NCBI RefSeq assembly: GCF_014647315.1 | Contig: NZ_BMOY01000031.1 | Location: 1-35,893, forward strand | Direction: 5' to 3' | Length of the DNA stretch: 35,893 bases | From: Paenalicyclobacillus cellulosilyticus | GTDB taxonomy: Bacteria; Bacillota; Bacilli; Alicyclobacillales; Alicyclobacillaceae | Part shown: one piece after another, positions 15,164 through 23,340 of the stretch | Position numbering within the stretch: position 1 is the first letter of the stretch | Layout of the letters: each line of letters opens with the position of its first letter | Notes under the pieces: model-generated | The model's database searches: none | Told to the model about the DNA's origin: nothing | The model's input: only the letters and a program-made list of their open reading frames with translations | Position numbers and translations under genes: made by a program

Positions 15164-16422
15164 AGCGTCCGTCCCCCCTTTCGCGCCAAGATCCAATCCC
15201 GTCCCGTCTGCACCAAGTACGCCGTTCCCATGAAAAAGAGGGGCATGAGCGGATACACATAGCGATTGACGGGGATGAACGGCAGTTGCACCACCACGAA
15301 GAACGCGGCAAGCACCGCGAACCACCGAACGGCTCGCTGGCGCCAACACCCGAGGCACAGACCGGCGCAGCCGAGAAACACCCACACCAGGTGCAGCGCG
15401 TTCAAGGCATTGATGAGCCACAGGCGCGACGGATGGGGCGGAAACCAGGGCTTGGTGAACAGGTCGTGCAGTTTGCCCACAGTGTACCATCGCAACGCCT
15501 GCCACGGGTGATGGGTGAACTGGTCCTTGATCCGCTGCAGGGCAAGGTGCTTTTGTTGGTCTGAAGTCAAGCCGCGCCCCAGGTCGGGATCGTGCTGGTA
15601 GTTGGGGTCGGTCCCGTACAGCAGCGGATTGCCGATCTCGGTGTCGCTGAGGACGAGCCGGTGCAAGACCCGCGCATTGCGCACCCACCATGGCCACAGC
15701 GGCAACACGAACCCGGCCGTGTGCCAAAGCCCGCCGGCCACGGCTTGCCGGATCCGGCGCGACGGCCCGTGGACCACGGCGAGATAGACCCAGGCAGCCG
15801 CCACCAGCGGGAAGACGGTCGGGCGGACCAATCCGGTCAGTCCGAGGGCGACCCCTGCGCCAGCCCATGCGGCGGGCGTTCCACGCTGCACGGCCCGCAA
15901 GAACGCCCAGGCGAAGGCATAGAGCAGGAAGGTGTACAGCGGTTCGGTCAACAACTGGGTACTCGCCCACCATGAGGGAGGATAGATCACCCAGAGCAGG
16001 GCGGCCAGCACCGCGAAGCGTCGTCGCATCGCTGCGCGCGCCATGGCGTATATCCAGCCGGTGGTCAGTGCGGAGAGTACCGCCTGCACCATCACGGCCC
16101 AGGTCCGCATCGCCGCCGTGCTGCCGTGGAACCAACGGGCGAGCTGGTAACAACCGGCGAGGAACAGCGGATAACCGGGGGTTACGTACGCATCCGGCGC
16201 ACCGCCCCAGAAGCTGAACACGTGCCGGTCGAGCAGGCGGAGGGCCGCGGCGTCATAATGAATCATGTCGCCGTACAGTGCCACATGGCGGCCGTGGTAC
16301 GCGTACCCCAAGCGAACGCTGGCGGCGAGGAGCACGAGCACCACGACCACCCACCGTTCGCTGCCGCCCGCGGGGGCTTGTTCGAACGTCCGTCGGAACA
16401 CGCTGGTTTGCAAAAGACCCAA
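15160..16422 (-). CDS. GT39 (PMT/ArnT-like) membrane glycosyltransferase
   Basis: A 420-residue polytopic membrane protein with about ten hydrophobic segments. The first outer loop carries GDMIHYDAAALRLL and YVTPGYPLFLAG, the pattern of ArnT/PMT-type enzymes in which an acidic residue acts near the lipid-linked sugar. WPWWVRNARVL and FIPVNRYVYPLMPLF are further family-like stretches. It should transfer a sugar from a polyprenyl-phosphate donor to an acceptor outside the membrane. The TTG at 16422 is chosen because AAGGGTGA lies six bases upstream. It is the first gene of the five-gene operon and overlaps the GT2 gene by four bases. The acceptor (wall polymer, lipid or protein) is unknown. Confidence 0.83.
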   Translation of the reverse strand: MGLLQTSVFRRTFEQAPAGGSERWVVVVLVLLAASVRLGYAYHGRHVALYGDMIHYDAAALRLLDRHVFSFWGGAPDAYVTPGYPLFLAGCYQLARWFHGSTAAMRTWAVMVQAVLSALTTGWIYAMARAAMRRRFAVLAALLWVIYPPSWWASTQLLTEPLYTFLLYAFAWAFLRAVQRGTPAAWAGAGVALGLTGLVRPTVFPLVAAAWVYLAVVHGPSRRIRQAVAGGLWHTAGFVLPLWPWWVRNARVLHRLVLSDTEIGNPLLYGTDPNYQHDPDLGRGLTSDQQKHLALQRIKDQFTHHPWQALRWYTVGKLHDLFTKPWFPPHPSRLWLINALNALHLVWVFLGCAGLCLGCWRQRAVRWFAVLAAFFVVVQLPFIPVNRYVYPLMPLFFMGTAYLVQTGRDWILARKGGRTL

Positions 16423-16519
16423 ATGCGTTCACCCTTCGCCCAGTCGACCGGCCGCGGCCGGACCGCGATGCCTGTCCGTCGTGTCGTCTGTCCACGGTGT
16501 CTATCCGTTCTTCATGCCG

Positions 16520-16548
16520 ATCTTACTTGCTTGTCCAGGCGGGATCAA
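16520..16548 (-). promoter_or_regulatory. Sigma-A promoter of the five-gene lipid-linked sugar operon
   Basis: On the minus strand TTGATC (16548-16543) and TAAGAT (16525-16520) are 17 bases apart, giving a leader of about 90 bases before TTG 16422. Confidence 0.55.
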
Positions 16549-16580
16549 CAACGGATGCGGCCTGGCGCGTGCACGGGCTG

Positions 16581-16586
16581 TATAAT
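16581..16586 (+). promoter_or_regulatory. Candidate -10 element of the HAD phosphatase gene
   Basis: A consensus TATAAT lies 35 bases before ATG 16622. No good -35 hexamer is found 16-18 bases upstream, so activity may need an activator. It is divergent from the promoter at 16520-16548. Confidence 0.45.
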
Positions 16587-16621
16587 GGGTGAAGCCGCAC
16601 TTGCTGCAGGAGGGGAACAGC

Positions 16622-17443
16622 ATGACCATGCAAACGGCGCCGGTTTGGCGCGGGCCATGGCGGTTGGCTTTGCTTGACTTGGATGGGACGCTTTACCGGG
16701 GTGATCAGGTGATTCCCGGGGCGCCGGCGTTCGTCGCGCGCCTCCGCGCCCAGGGCATTCAGCCGGTCTTCTTCACGAACAATGCCAGCAAGACGCCGCA
16801 GCAAGTGGCCCACAAACTGGTGGCGCTCGGGATTGAGGCGTCCGCCGACGAGGTCTGTACGTCCGCCCAAGCGGCGGCGGCGTGGATCCGCGACGAGGTG
16901 GGTCCCGGCGCCCGCGTGGCGTTCGTGGGCATGGATGGGTTGGCCTGCGCGCTGGCGGAAGCCGGACTGGCGGGCGTGCCGATGCGGGACCCTGCGAGCG
17001 CGGAGGCGGTCGGACGTTGTGCCGCGGCCGTGATGGGATTGGATACGCGCGTGACGTACCAGGAGTTGGCGCGGTTCTGCCGGCATGTCTCCGCCCTCGG
17101 CCGCTTCGTGTTGACCAACGCTGACCCGCGCCTGCCGGTGGAGGACGCGTTTCACCCTGGCAACGGCGCCCTCGGGGCGTTGGTCACGACGACCACCGGG
17201 ATTGAACCGGTCGTCATCGGCAAACCGTCGGTGCGGTTTGTCGAGTTCGCGCTGCGGCGTTTCGGCGCGCGGCCGGAGGAAGCGGTCATCATCGGCGACA
17301 ACCTGGCCACGGACATCGCCGCCGGCCGCCAGGCGGGCGTGTACGCCATTCAGGTGCTGACGGGCGTGCCCGATGCGCGCGACGACCAGGGTGTGTGGAC
17401 ACCGGATGCGCGCGTCGCATCGGTGGCCGATCTGCTCCTGTGA
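16622..17443 (+). CDS. HAD-IIA (NagD-like) sugar/phospho-metabolite phosphatase
   Basis: A 273-residue haloacid-dehalogenase phosphatase of the NagD/AraL/4-nitrophenylphosphatase group, probably a cytoplasmic housekeeping or damage-repair phosphatase. Motif I is DLDGTLYRG with the nucleophile Asp19 and Asp21, motif II is FFTNNAS near residue 55, the Lys of motif III is in IGKPS near residue 200, and motif IV is GDNLATDIAAG near residue 223. A C2-type cap lies between motifs II and III. ATG 16622 is chosen for GGAGGGG seven bases upstream. It is monocistronic. The substrate cannot be read from sequence. Confidence 0.88.
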   Translation: MTMQTAPVWRGPWRLALLDLDGTLYRGDQVIPGAPAFVARLRAQGIQPVFFTNNASKTPQQVAHKLVALGIEASADEVCTSAQAAAAWIRDEVGPGARVAFVGMDGLACALAEAGLAGVPMRDPASAEAVGRCAAAVMGLDTRVTYQELARFCRHVSALGRFVLTNADPRLPVEDAFHPGNGALGALVTTTTGIEPVVIGKPSVRFVEFALRRFGARPEEAVIIGDNLATDIAAGRQAGVYAIQVLTGVPDARDDQGVWTPDARVASVADLLL

Positions 17444-17467
17444 ACGGGTAACCATGATGGGCAAGCC

Positions 17468-17496
17468 TTGCCTGGGACAGATCTAGCGTGTATAAT
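17468..17496 (+). promoter_or_regulatory. Sigma-A promoter of nrdR-nrdJ
   Basis: TTGCCT (17468-17473) and consensus TATAAT (17491-17496) are exactly 17 bases apart. The leader to nrdR is about 155 GC-rich bases. I looked for a NrdR box and for the GCCACTG block of a cobalamin riboswitch and saw neither. Confidence 0.7.
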
Positions 17497-17658
17497 CGGG
17501 TTGCGTGCGGATGTGGACTCTAGATGTAGTGCCGTTGCGGAAGGTGGTCTCCGCGCGCGGGCGTTTGCGGCCGCGCGGGTGCCTGCGCCGCGGCAGGCGG
17601 ACGCATTTCGTCGCGCACGCGGACATCGGAGCCGGCGTGGCCGGGAGGGGGGAAGACG

Positions 17659-18216
17659 ATGCGCTGTCCCTACTGCGGCGCGGACAACTCCCGCGTCCTC
17701 GAGTCGCGCACGAGCGAGGACGGCACGACGATTCGCCGCCGCCGCGAGTGCAGCAGCCCGGCGTGCGGACGGAGGTTCACCACATATGAACGGGTCGAAC
17801 AACGCCCGCTCATGGTGATTAAGAAGAACCAGGACCGGGAGGAGTTTTCGCACGAGAAGCTGTTTCGCGGGTTGGCGAAGGCGTGCGAGAAGCGTCCCAT
17901 CCCGGTTGAACAACTGGAATCGCTGGTCAATCAGATTGAACGCGAACTGCGGCTCGAGTATGAACGCGAGGTGCCGTCGTCCGCGATTGGTGAGCGCGTG
18001 ATGGAGGCGTTGCGCAAGCTGGACGGCGTGGCGTACGTCCGTTTCGCCAGCGTGTACCGGGAGTTTCGCGATGTCGAAACGCTGGCGCGGGAAGTGATGG
18101 CGCTTTTGCGCGACGCGCCGGAGCGCGGGCGGACGGAAGCGCCCGGCAAGGCAGAAGGGCAGGTGGCGCCGGATGGGCAGAGGAGGCCGGGGGTTTCGCC
18201 TGAAACCGACGCGTGA
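17659..18216 (+). CDS. nrdR: Transcriptional repressor NrdR with expanded zinc-ribbon knuckle
   Basis: Nucleotide-sensing repressor of ribonucleotide reductase genes. An N-terminal zinc ribbon (1-45) is followed by an ATP-cone (about 49-140; PLMVIKKNQDREEFSHEKLFRG through SVYREFRDVE). The ribbon uses Cys3, Cys6, Cys31 and Cys36. The second knuckle reads CSSPAC (C-x4-C), whereas the NrdR family norm is C-x2-C; the following GRRFTTYERVE is fully conserved. Total length is 185, longer than the usual 150-160 because of a Gly/Pro/Arg-rich tail after residue 152. GGGAGGGGG precedes ATG 17659. It lies 42 bases upstream of the reductase it should control and shares its promoter. Confidence 0.94.
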   Translation: MRCPYCGADNSRVLESRTSEDGTTIRRRRECSSPACGRRFTTYERVEQRPLMVIKKNQDREEFSHEKLFRGLAKACEKRPIPVEQLESLVNQIERELRLEYEREVPSSAIGERVMEALRKLDGVAYVRFASVYREFRDVETLAREVMALLRDAPERGRTEAPGKAEGQVAPDGQRRPGVSPETDA

Positions 18217-18258
18217 TTGCGCGAAAGTATGCTGAAGATTCGGAAGGGGTGCACAGGC

Positions 18259-21200
18259 ATGGCCGCGAAGGTGGAGCAGAGCATGCTGCCGTTTACCGAA
18301 GACGATTGGCTGGGTCCGACGGGAGAGCGCATTGTCGCGGACCGTTACTTGCTCAAGGACGTCCGCAAGGAGTCCCTGCAGGTCGGATCGCTCGTGGTGG
18401 CGGTGTTGGACAAGAAGCGCGCGTACCATGAACTGGCGCGGGTCGTGGCCTTGGAGGAGGACGGGCGGTTCGTCACGGTCGAGCTGAAAGACGGGACGCG
18501 AGAGCGGCTGCCGGTCCAACAGGTGGACGTGCTCCTCGAGACGGCACCGCGCCAAATGTGGCGGCGGATCGCCAAAGGTGCGGCGGCGGTCACGCGCAAT
18601 CCGGCGTACTGGGAGGAGCGGTTCTACGAGCTGCAGAAGAAATGGCGGTATGTGCCGGGCGGCCGGATCAACGCCTCGTTGGGCACCGGGATGTTGACCA
18701 CGAGTTACAACTGCTTCGTCATTCCGAACGTGGGCCCGACCATGCGCGATTACGCGATTTCCTTCGGCCAGACCCTCGAAATCCAAGCGCGCAGCGGCGG
18801 GGTCGGCATGAACCTGTCGTGCGTCCCGCCCCAGGGGACCATCGTTCCGGTCTCGCGGGAGCGCCGCAACACCTGGTTGCACCTGGTGCTCGACGTGTGG
18901 CACGCCGACCTCGAAGACTTCCTCGCCACCGAGTACCCGAACAGCACAAAAGTGGTGCGCATCAACCGCGAGTTCATGCGGGCGGTCGAGGAGGACGCAG
19001 AGTGGCGGTTCGGATTCCCGGAGACGGACGTGCCCGGGTACGACGACCTCTGGGATGGCGATCTCGATGCTTGGATCCGCGCCGGGCGGCCTGTTCAGTG
19101 GTCGGAACCGGTCTCGGCCCGGGCCCTGTACGAGCGGATTCTCACGAGCGGGGCCGTCGTGTTGTCCGATCTCGTCGGCACGGTGCTGGTTCCTGGTGAC
19201 CAACGCAGCACCATCGCCGCCACGCTCGGCGACATGTGGGAGAAGATGTACGAGGGCAAGCGGGTCAACATCCTGCTCTCCTCGCTCCGCCCGCGCTACA
19301 GCTACGTCCGCGGTGTCAACGGCCGGAGTTCCGGCGCGTTCTCCTGGGGGTTGTTGTACGACAAGGGGAATCAGGTGTTCGGCGACGGGTTCGGACCGGT
19401 GGGCGTCGGCGAGATCATGAGCGTCGGCTGTCAGCTCACCCTGCAAGGCGGCTCTCGCCGCGGCGCGCTGATGCTGATCTTGAACGACCGGCACGCCGAC
19501 GTGCTGAAGTTCATCCGCTGCAAGCAGGTGGACGGGGTCATCACCGGCGCCAACATCTCGGTCGGCATCTCCGAACGTTTTATGGAGGCCAAGGCGAAGG
19601 GCGAACCGTGGGAGATCGGTTTTGTCCCTGAAGAAGAGATGGCGTCGTTCGACGGGGACTTTGAGCGCTGGCGCGCGGAAGGCAAGCCGTTTGTCACCAC
19701 CGAGGTCATCCGGGCTGACGAACTGTGGGACGAGCTGGTGCGCTCGGCGTGGAAGTCGGCGGAGCCAGGGGTCGTGTTTTTGGGCCGAGCAAACCGGATG
19801 AGCAACTCCTGGTACTTCAACCCGCTCGTGGCCACCAATCCGTGCGGGGAGCAGCCGCTGCCGGCCTACGGGATCTGCAATCTGGGCGCGGTGGTGTTGA
19901 GCAAGTTTGCAGCCGGGTTTGCGGATTCCGGGGAGCGGATCGCGTTTGCGGACCCGGAGAAGGAGGCGTACATCCGCGGTTGGCTGCGCAAGCACTTCAA
20001 TCCGGAAAAGGCGGAGTTTCTGCTCCATCACGTCCGGTGGGAGGATTTGGAGTGGACCACGCGCACCGGCTTGCGCTTCCAGGATGCGGTCATCGACGCG
20101 ACGTACTACCCGTTTGAGGAGAACCGGCGCAATCAGATGCAGGAGCGCCGCGTCGGGCTGGGCATCATGGGTTTGCACGACCTCCTGATCTATTGCGGCA
20201 TCCGCTATGGGTCGGAGGAGTCGGTCAAGTTCATCGACGTGCTGATGGGCCTGATGGCCGAGTGGTGTTATCTGGAATCGGTGGAGCTGGCGAAGGAGTA
20301 CGGGCCGTTTCCTGCGTTCGATGCGGAGAAGTTTCTCCAGTCCGGGTATATGCAGCAGATGGCCAAGGAACGGCCGCACGTCGTCGAGGCCATCCGCAAG
20401 CACGGCGTGCGCAACGTGACGACGATGACCATCGCGCCCACCGGGACCACGGGTACGATGATTGGCTGCTCGACCGGGTGCGAGCCGTATTACGCCTGGT
20501 CGTACTATCGGAATTCACGGTTGGGGTTGTTTGAGGAACACGCCGCCATTGTCGAGGAGTACCGGGCCACGCACCCGGGACAACCGCTGCCGGACTACTT
20601 CGTCACCGCCATGGAACTGACGCCGGAGGAACACGTGCGGGTGCAGGCGGCGCTGCAAAAGTGGATCGACAGCTCCATCTCAAAGACGTGCAACGCGCCC
20701 AACTCGTACACGGTGGAGGACACGCGCCGTTTGTACGACTTGGCGTACGAGCTGGGTTGCAAAGGGATCACCATTTACCGCGACGGTTCGCGGTCCGAAC
20801 AGGTGCTCTCTTTGAAGCAGGAGGATAAGCAAGCGGCCGCTGCGGCGGAAGGTGCGTCCCGCCCCGGCACGGCCAAGGAGGAGCGCCGCGAGGCGGCTGG
20901 AACTGCGTCGGCGAACGCGGCGGCAGAGGCTGCGGCGAACGCGGCTGCGGCCGCGGCGCAGCGGTCAACCGGGCCGGCATCCGGCCAAGGCTATGTGAAA
21001 CGCCGGCGTCCCGATGTGTTGTACGGAGCGACGTACCGGAAGGAGACGCCGCTCGGCAAGGCGTACATCACCATCAACGACGATCCGGAGGAACACGTGG
21101 CGCTGGAGGTGTTCGTCAACATCGGTAAAGCGGGCAGCGACGTGTACGCTGCCAACGAAGCGCTGGGCCGCGCCATCACCTTGTATCTGCGCGATTCACG

Positions 21201-21525
21201 CAATCCGAACAAAGAAGCGGAGCTCGTCCGTCACTTCTCCGGCATCGGGGGGTCGAGCTCCGTCGGATTCGGGGACCAGCGGATCACGTCGGTGCCGGAT
21301 GCCATCGCGAAATCCCTCATCGAACACGCCGAGACGTTTCCGCTGCGCAAAGCCGCCTTCCGCGAATGGGTCTTGGGCCGGGAGAACGCGGCCAGCGCCG
21401 CATCGCCATCGGAGTTGCGGGCGTACACGTCGGTGAAAGACTGGTGTCCCCAGTGCCACCAGCACACCCTGGTCCGGACCGGCGGCTGTTTCGAGTGTGA
21501 GGCGTGCGGCTACAGCAAGTGTTGA
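18259..21525 (+). CDS. nrdJ: Adenosylcobalamin-dependent (class II) ribonucleotide reductase
   Basis: Makes deoxyribonucleotides using coenzyme B12. It has 1088 residues. Active-site elements are Cys152 (SYNCFVIPN), Cys529 and Glu531 (NPCGEQPL), Cys540 (CNLGAVVL) and the APTGTTGTMIGCSTGCEP loop. An N-terminal segment (about 33-90) rich in beta strands is inserted between RYLLKD and the RQMWRRIA helix. After the catalytic barrel there is an Ala/Glu-rich linker (about 857-912), a TSCPD domain (about 921-1030) and a C-terminal Cys-rich tail with CPQC, CFECEAC and a terminal YSKC for redox exchange. No ATP-cone is seen. ATG 18259 is chosen for GGAAGGGG nine bases upstream; ATG 18229 lacks a site. 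It ends overlapping the convergent zf-HC2 gene by 16 bases. Confidence 0.95.
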   Translation: MAAKVEQSMLPFTEDDWLGPTGERIVADRYLLKDVRKESLQVGSLVVAVLDKKRAYHELARVVALEEDGRFVTVELKDGTRERLPVQQVDVLLETAPRQMWRRIAKGAAAVTRNPAYWEERFYELQKKWRYVPGGRINASLGTGMLTTSYNCFVIPNVGPTMRDYAISFGQTLEIQARSGGVGMNLSCVPPQGTIVPVSRERRNTWLHLVLDVWHADLEDFLATEYPNSTKVVRINREFMRAVEEDAEWRFGFPETDVPGYDDLWDGDLDAWIRAGRPVQWSEPVSARALYERILTSGAVVLSDLVGTVLVPGDQRSTIAATLGDMWEKMYEGKRVNILLSSLRPRYSYVRGVNGRSSGAFSWGLLYDKGNQVFGDGFGPVGVGEIMSVGCQLTLQGGSRRGALMLILNDRHADVLKFIRCKQVDGVITGANISVGISERFMEAKAKGEPWEIGFVPEEEMASFDGDFERWRAEGKPFVTTEVIRADELWDELVRSAWKSAEPGVVFLGRANRMSNSWYFNPLVATNPCGEQPLPAYGICNLGAVVLSKFAAGFADSGERIAFADPEKEAYIRGWLRKHFNPEKAEFLLHHVRWEDLEWTTRTGLRFQDAVIDATYYPFEENRRNQMQERRVGLGIMGLHDLLIYCGIRYGSEESVKFIDVLMGLMAEWCYLESVELAKEYGPFPAFDAEKFLQSGYMQQMAKERPHVVEAIRKHGVRNVTTMTIAPTGTTGTMIGCSTGCEPYYAWSYYRNSRLGLFEEHAAIVEEYRATHPGQPLPDYFVTAMELTPEEHVRVQAALQKWIDSSISKTCNAPNSYTVEDTRRLYDLAYELGCKGITIYRDGSRSEQVLSLKQEDKQAAAAAEGASRPGTAKEERREAAGTASANAAAEAAANAAAAAAQRSTGPASGQGYVKRRRPDVLYGATYRKETPLGKAYITINDDPEEHVALEVFVNIGKAGSDVYAANEALGRAITLYLRDSRNPNKEAELVRHFSGIGGSSSVGFGDQRITSVPDAIAKSLIEHAETFPLRKAAFREWVLGRENAASAASPSELRAYTSVKDWCPQCHQHTLVRTGGCFECEACGYSKC

Positions 21526-21992
21526 AACCGGAAGCTGAGCCCGGCATGTTGGACGAGCCGCTGGTGCAGCCAGTCGATGCGGTTCTCGGCATCGGCCGCC
21601 AGCACGTGCAGGTGCAACTTCGTCCAATGCAGTGTATGTGCGACCGGCGGTGTGACGTATTGAAGCGGTCGCGGCGCGGACAACAGCCCGGCCAGCAGAC
21701 ATGCCGCGAGCGACGGCGCGGCGACGGCGGCGAAACCCGGGCGAACGCGCCGCCGCCTCGCGCCCGGTCCGGGCGCGGACGGGGTCCGGCCATATCCGTT
21801 CGGGCGCAATCCGTTTGGGCGCAGACGGAAGTCCGCTTCCACCCAGGCGGCCAGTTCCGCAAGTTCCCGGACCTCGGCGCGGCACCGCGGGCAGCGTGCC
21901 AGGTGGCGGGCGAAGCGGCGCCTCTCTGCGGGATGCAGCTGTCCGCACACGTAGGCACGGGCCAGTCCGCACAAGTGCAGGTGCAGCAGCAT
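21510..21992 (-). CDS. Putative zf-HC2 anti-sigma-factor-like membrane protein (orphan)
   Basis: A 160-residue protein. The first 50 residues match the anti-sigma zinc-finger layout, with Cys16 and then His30-x3-Cys34-x2-Cys37 in RHLARCPRCRAEV. A Pro/Arg-rich stretch with the repeated element RPNG precedes one membrane segment (about 91-106), followed by a short outer domain rich in His and Leu. It would sequester an ECF sigma factor at the inner face and release it on an outer signal. No sigma-factor gene is adjacent, which is unusual; the usual sigma-antisigma pairing is absent. ATG 21992 has GAGGAGG upstream. The 3' end overlaps nrdJ by 16 bases. Confidence 0.65.
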   Translation of the reverse strand: MLLHLHLCGLARAYVCGQLHPAERRRFARHLARCPRCRAEVRELAELAAWVEADFRLRPNGLRPNGYGRTPSAPGPGARRRRVRPGFAAVAAPSLAACLLAGLLSAPRPLQYVTPPVAHTLHWTKLHLHVLAADAENRIDWLHQRLVQHAGLSFRFQHLL

Positions 21993-22052
21993 CGTCGACC
22001 TCCTCGCGTGCGCAGGGTTGACGGCACAGTCCGCCGCAGGGAACGTGCCACC

Positions 22053-22107
22053 CGGACGCGGATGGCGGCCGCAGAGGCGGATGGCGGACGCGGATGGCGG
22101 CCGTCCA
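22053..22107. repeat. Short GCGGATGGCGG-type tandem repeats
   Basis: Four imperfect copies of an 11-15-base unit (GCGGATGGCGGCCGC, GCGGATGGCGGAC, GCGGATGGCGGCCG and relatives) lie upstream of the zf-HC2 gene and downstream of the 3D-domain gene. No coding or promoter signal is clear in the 206 bases between those genes. Confidence 0.55.
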
Positions 22108-22198
22108 TCCTTCAGGGTAACGCCGCTTCCATGAGTTTATCAATCGTTCTCCATAAGTTTTTCAAAAAAGCGCGGGGCGGAAGACAACCGCCCAAGCA

Positions 22199-23206
22199 TC
22201 ACGCGCTGGCGGCGCCGACAATGTACACCGTGAGCGTCCGCACCCCCCAGGCCAAGGCGTCCGAGGTCGAGGGCATGCACACGTCCAGGCGGTTGCCGAC
22301 GATGCTGCCGCCGGTGTCGGCGGCTACGGCCAGTCCGTAACCCGGCACGTACAGTTTCGTCCCGTACGGGATCACGGACGGATCGACCGCGACAACGCCC
22401 GGTTGCGCCACGACGCCGGTACTGGTACGGCCGCCCGCGACGTATGCCGTCACCACGGCGGTGAACGCGCGCAGCGTGGGCGCTGAACCTCCCTGCCGAG
22501 CGGTCAAGTGCAAGGCGGGGGGCGCATGCCACGGCTTGGGGGCCGGGCGCTGGCGCGTCCCGACCGCGACAATCTCGTCCACCGGCTGCCGGACCACGCG
22601 CCGGATGACCGTGCGCCCGATGACGGTACCATCCCGCGTGACGGTGATGACGCGGATGGACATCTCTCCTGCCTGTCCGGCTTGCACCACCGCCCGCTCA
22701 CCCACGTACAGCTGGTCGGTGGGCCGCTCTCTCACCCGGTACGGCACGGCCTCCGTGCGCCGGTACTCGGTACGCTGGATGCGGTGAATCTGAATCGTCA
22801 TCCCGTCCGTCACTCGGGCGGCGGGTGACGTGTTGACCTGGTCGAGCGGGTGCAGGCGCAGGTGCAGCTGGCGGAACAGGTCGCCCACCGTACGCGCAAA
22901 CGTGCGCACCTCTGCCGGACGTCCGCCGTCGATGACGCGCACGTGTTTCGGATGTTCAATCACGATGGACATCCCGTCGTGGACGGAAGCGGTCGGATGC
23001 GGGAGGACGCGGTCTTCGCTGCGGACGCGGATGTGGTTCTCGCGCAAAAACGCCCCGACCGTTCCATGAAAGTAGCGTTTGTACGCCAGCTTCTTCCCGC
23101 CGTCCACCACGAGGATGTGTTTCACTTGGCCTGCGGCGGCTGCGGTCGGGGAAAGCAGCGCGAGCGCAGTGGTCAACGGCACGATTTGCAAGCGACGAAT
23201 GCGCAC
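22199..23206 (-). CDS. YabE-like cell-wall protein: DUF348, G5 and 3D domains
   Basis: A 335-residue secreted protein. A signal peptide covers about 1-26 (ending AAAAGQ). Two DUF348 repeats follow (LVVDGGKKLAYKRYFHGTVGAFL and VRVIDGGRPAEVRTFARTVGDLF), then a G5 domain (EAVPYRVRERPTDQLYVGERAVVQAGQAG region) and a C-terminal 3D domain with TAYVAGGRTSTG, the YGTKLYVPGYG strand, DTGG and NRLDVCMPS. The three Asp residues and the fold are those of MltA/Sps-type wall-active enzymes, so it probably remodels peptidoglycan in growth, germination or resuscitation. GTG 23206 is chosen for GGAGAGG seven bases upstream, which puts the signal peptide at the start. It is divergent from argJ. Confidence 0.9.
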   Translation of the reverse strand: MRIRRLQIVPLTTALALLSPTAAAAGQVKHILVVDGGKKLAYKRYFHGTVGAFLRENHIRVRSEDRVLPHPTASVHDGMSIVIEHPKHVRVIDGGRPAEVRTFARTVGDLFRQLHLRLHPLDQVNTSPAARVTDGMTIQIHRIQRTEYRRTEAVPYRVRERPTDQLYVGERAVVQAGQAGEMSIRVITVTRDGTVIGRTVIRRVVRQPVDEIVAVGTRQRPAPKPWHAPPALHLTARQGGSAPTLRAFTAVVTAYVAGGRTSTGVVAQPGVVAVDPSVIPYGTKLYVPGYGLAVAADTGGSIVGNRLDVCMPSTSDALAWGVRTLTVYIVGAASA

Positions 23207-23340
23207 GTCAACACCTCTCCTCTTGGCATCGTTGCAGGTCGGTCTGCGCATGGCATCTCTCATTCATCGTATGGTCGGTCCTGCCGCAGGATGCTCGCGG
23301 AGGCAAGGGTTTCAATCCAGGTCGAAGGGAGCGCCACAAG

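Noticed and set aside
17503..17658. Possible cobalamin riboswitch in the nrdR-nrdJ leader
   Set aside because: A B12-dependent enzyme follows, but the conserved GCCACTG block and expected aptamer length are absent.
17440..17658. NrdR box upstream of nrdR
   Set aside because: No pair of the palindromic AT-rich NrdR motifs is visible near the promoter.
17350..20403. A 1017-codon open frame on the minus strand
   Set aside because: It lies antisense to nrdR-nrdJ and part of the HAD gene, has His/Arg/Pro-biased composition and no domain; it is a GC-rich shadow of the reductase.
22053..22107. CRISPR-like array
   Set aside because: The units are 11-15 bases without spacers, and no cas gene is near.
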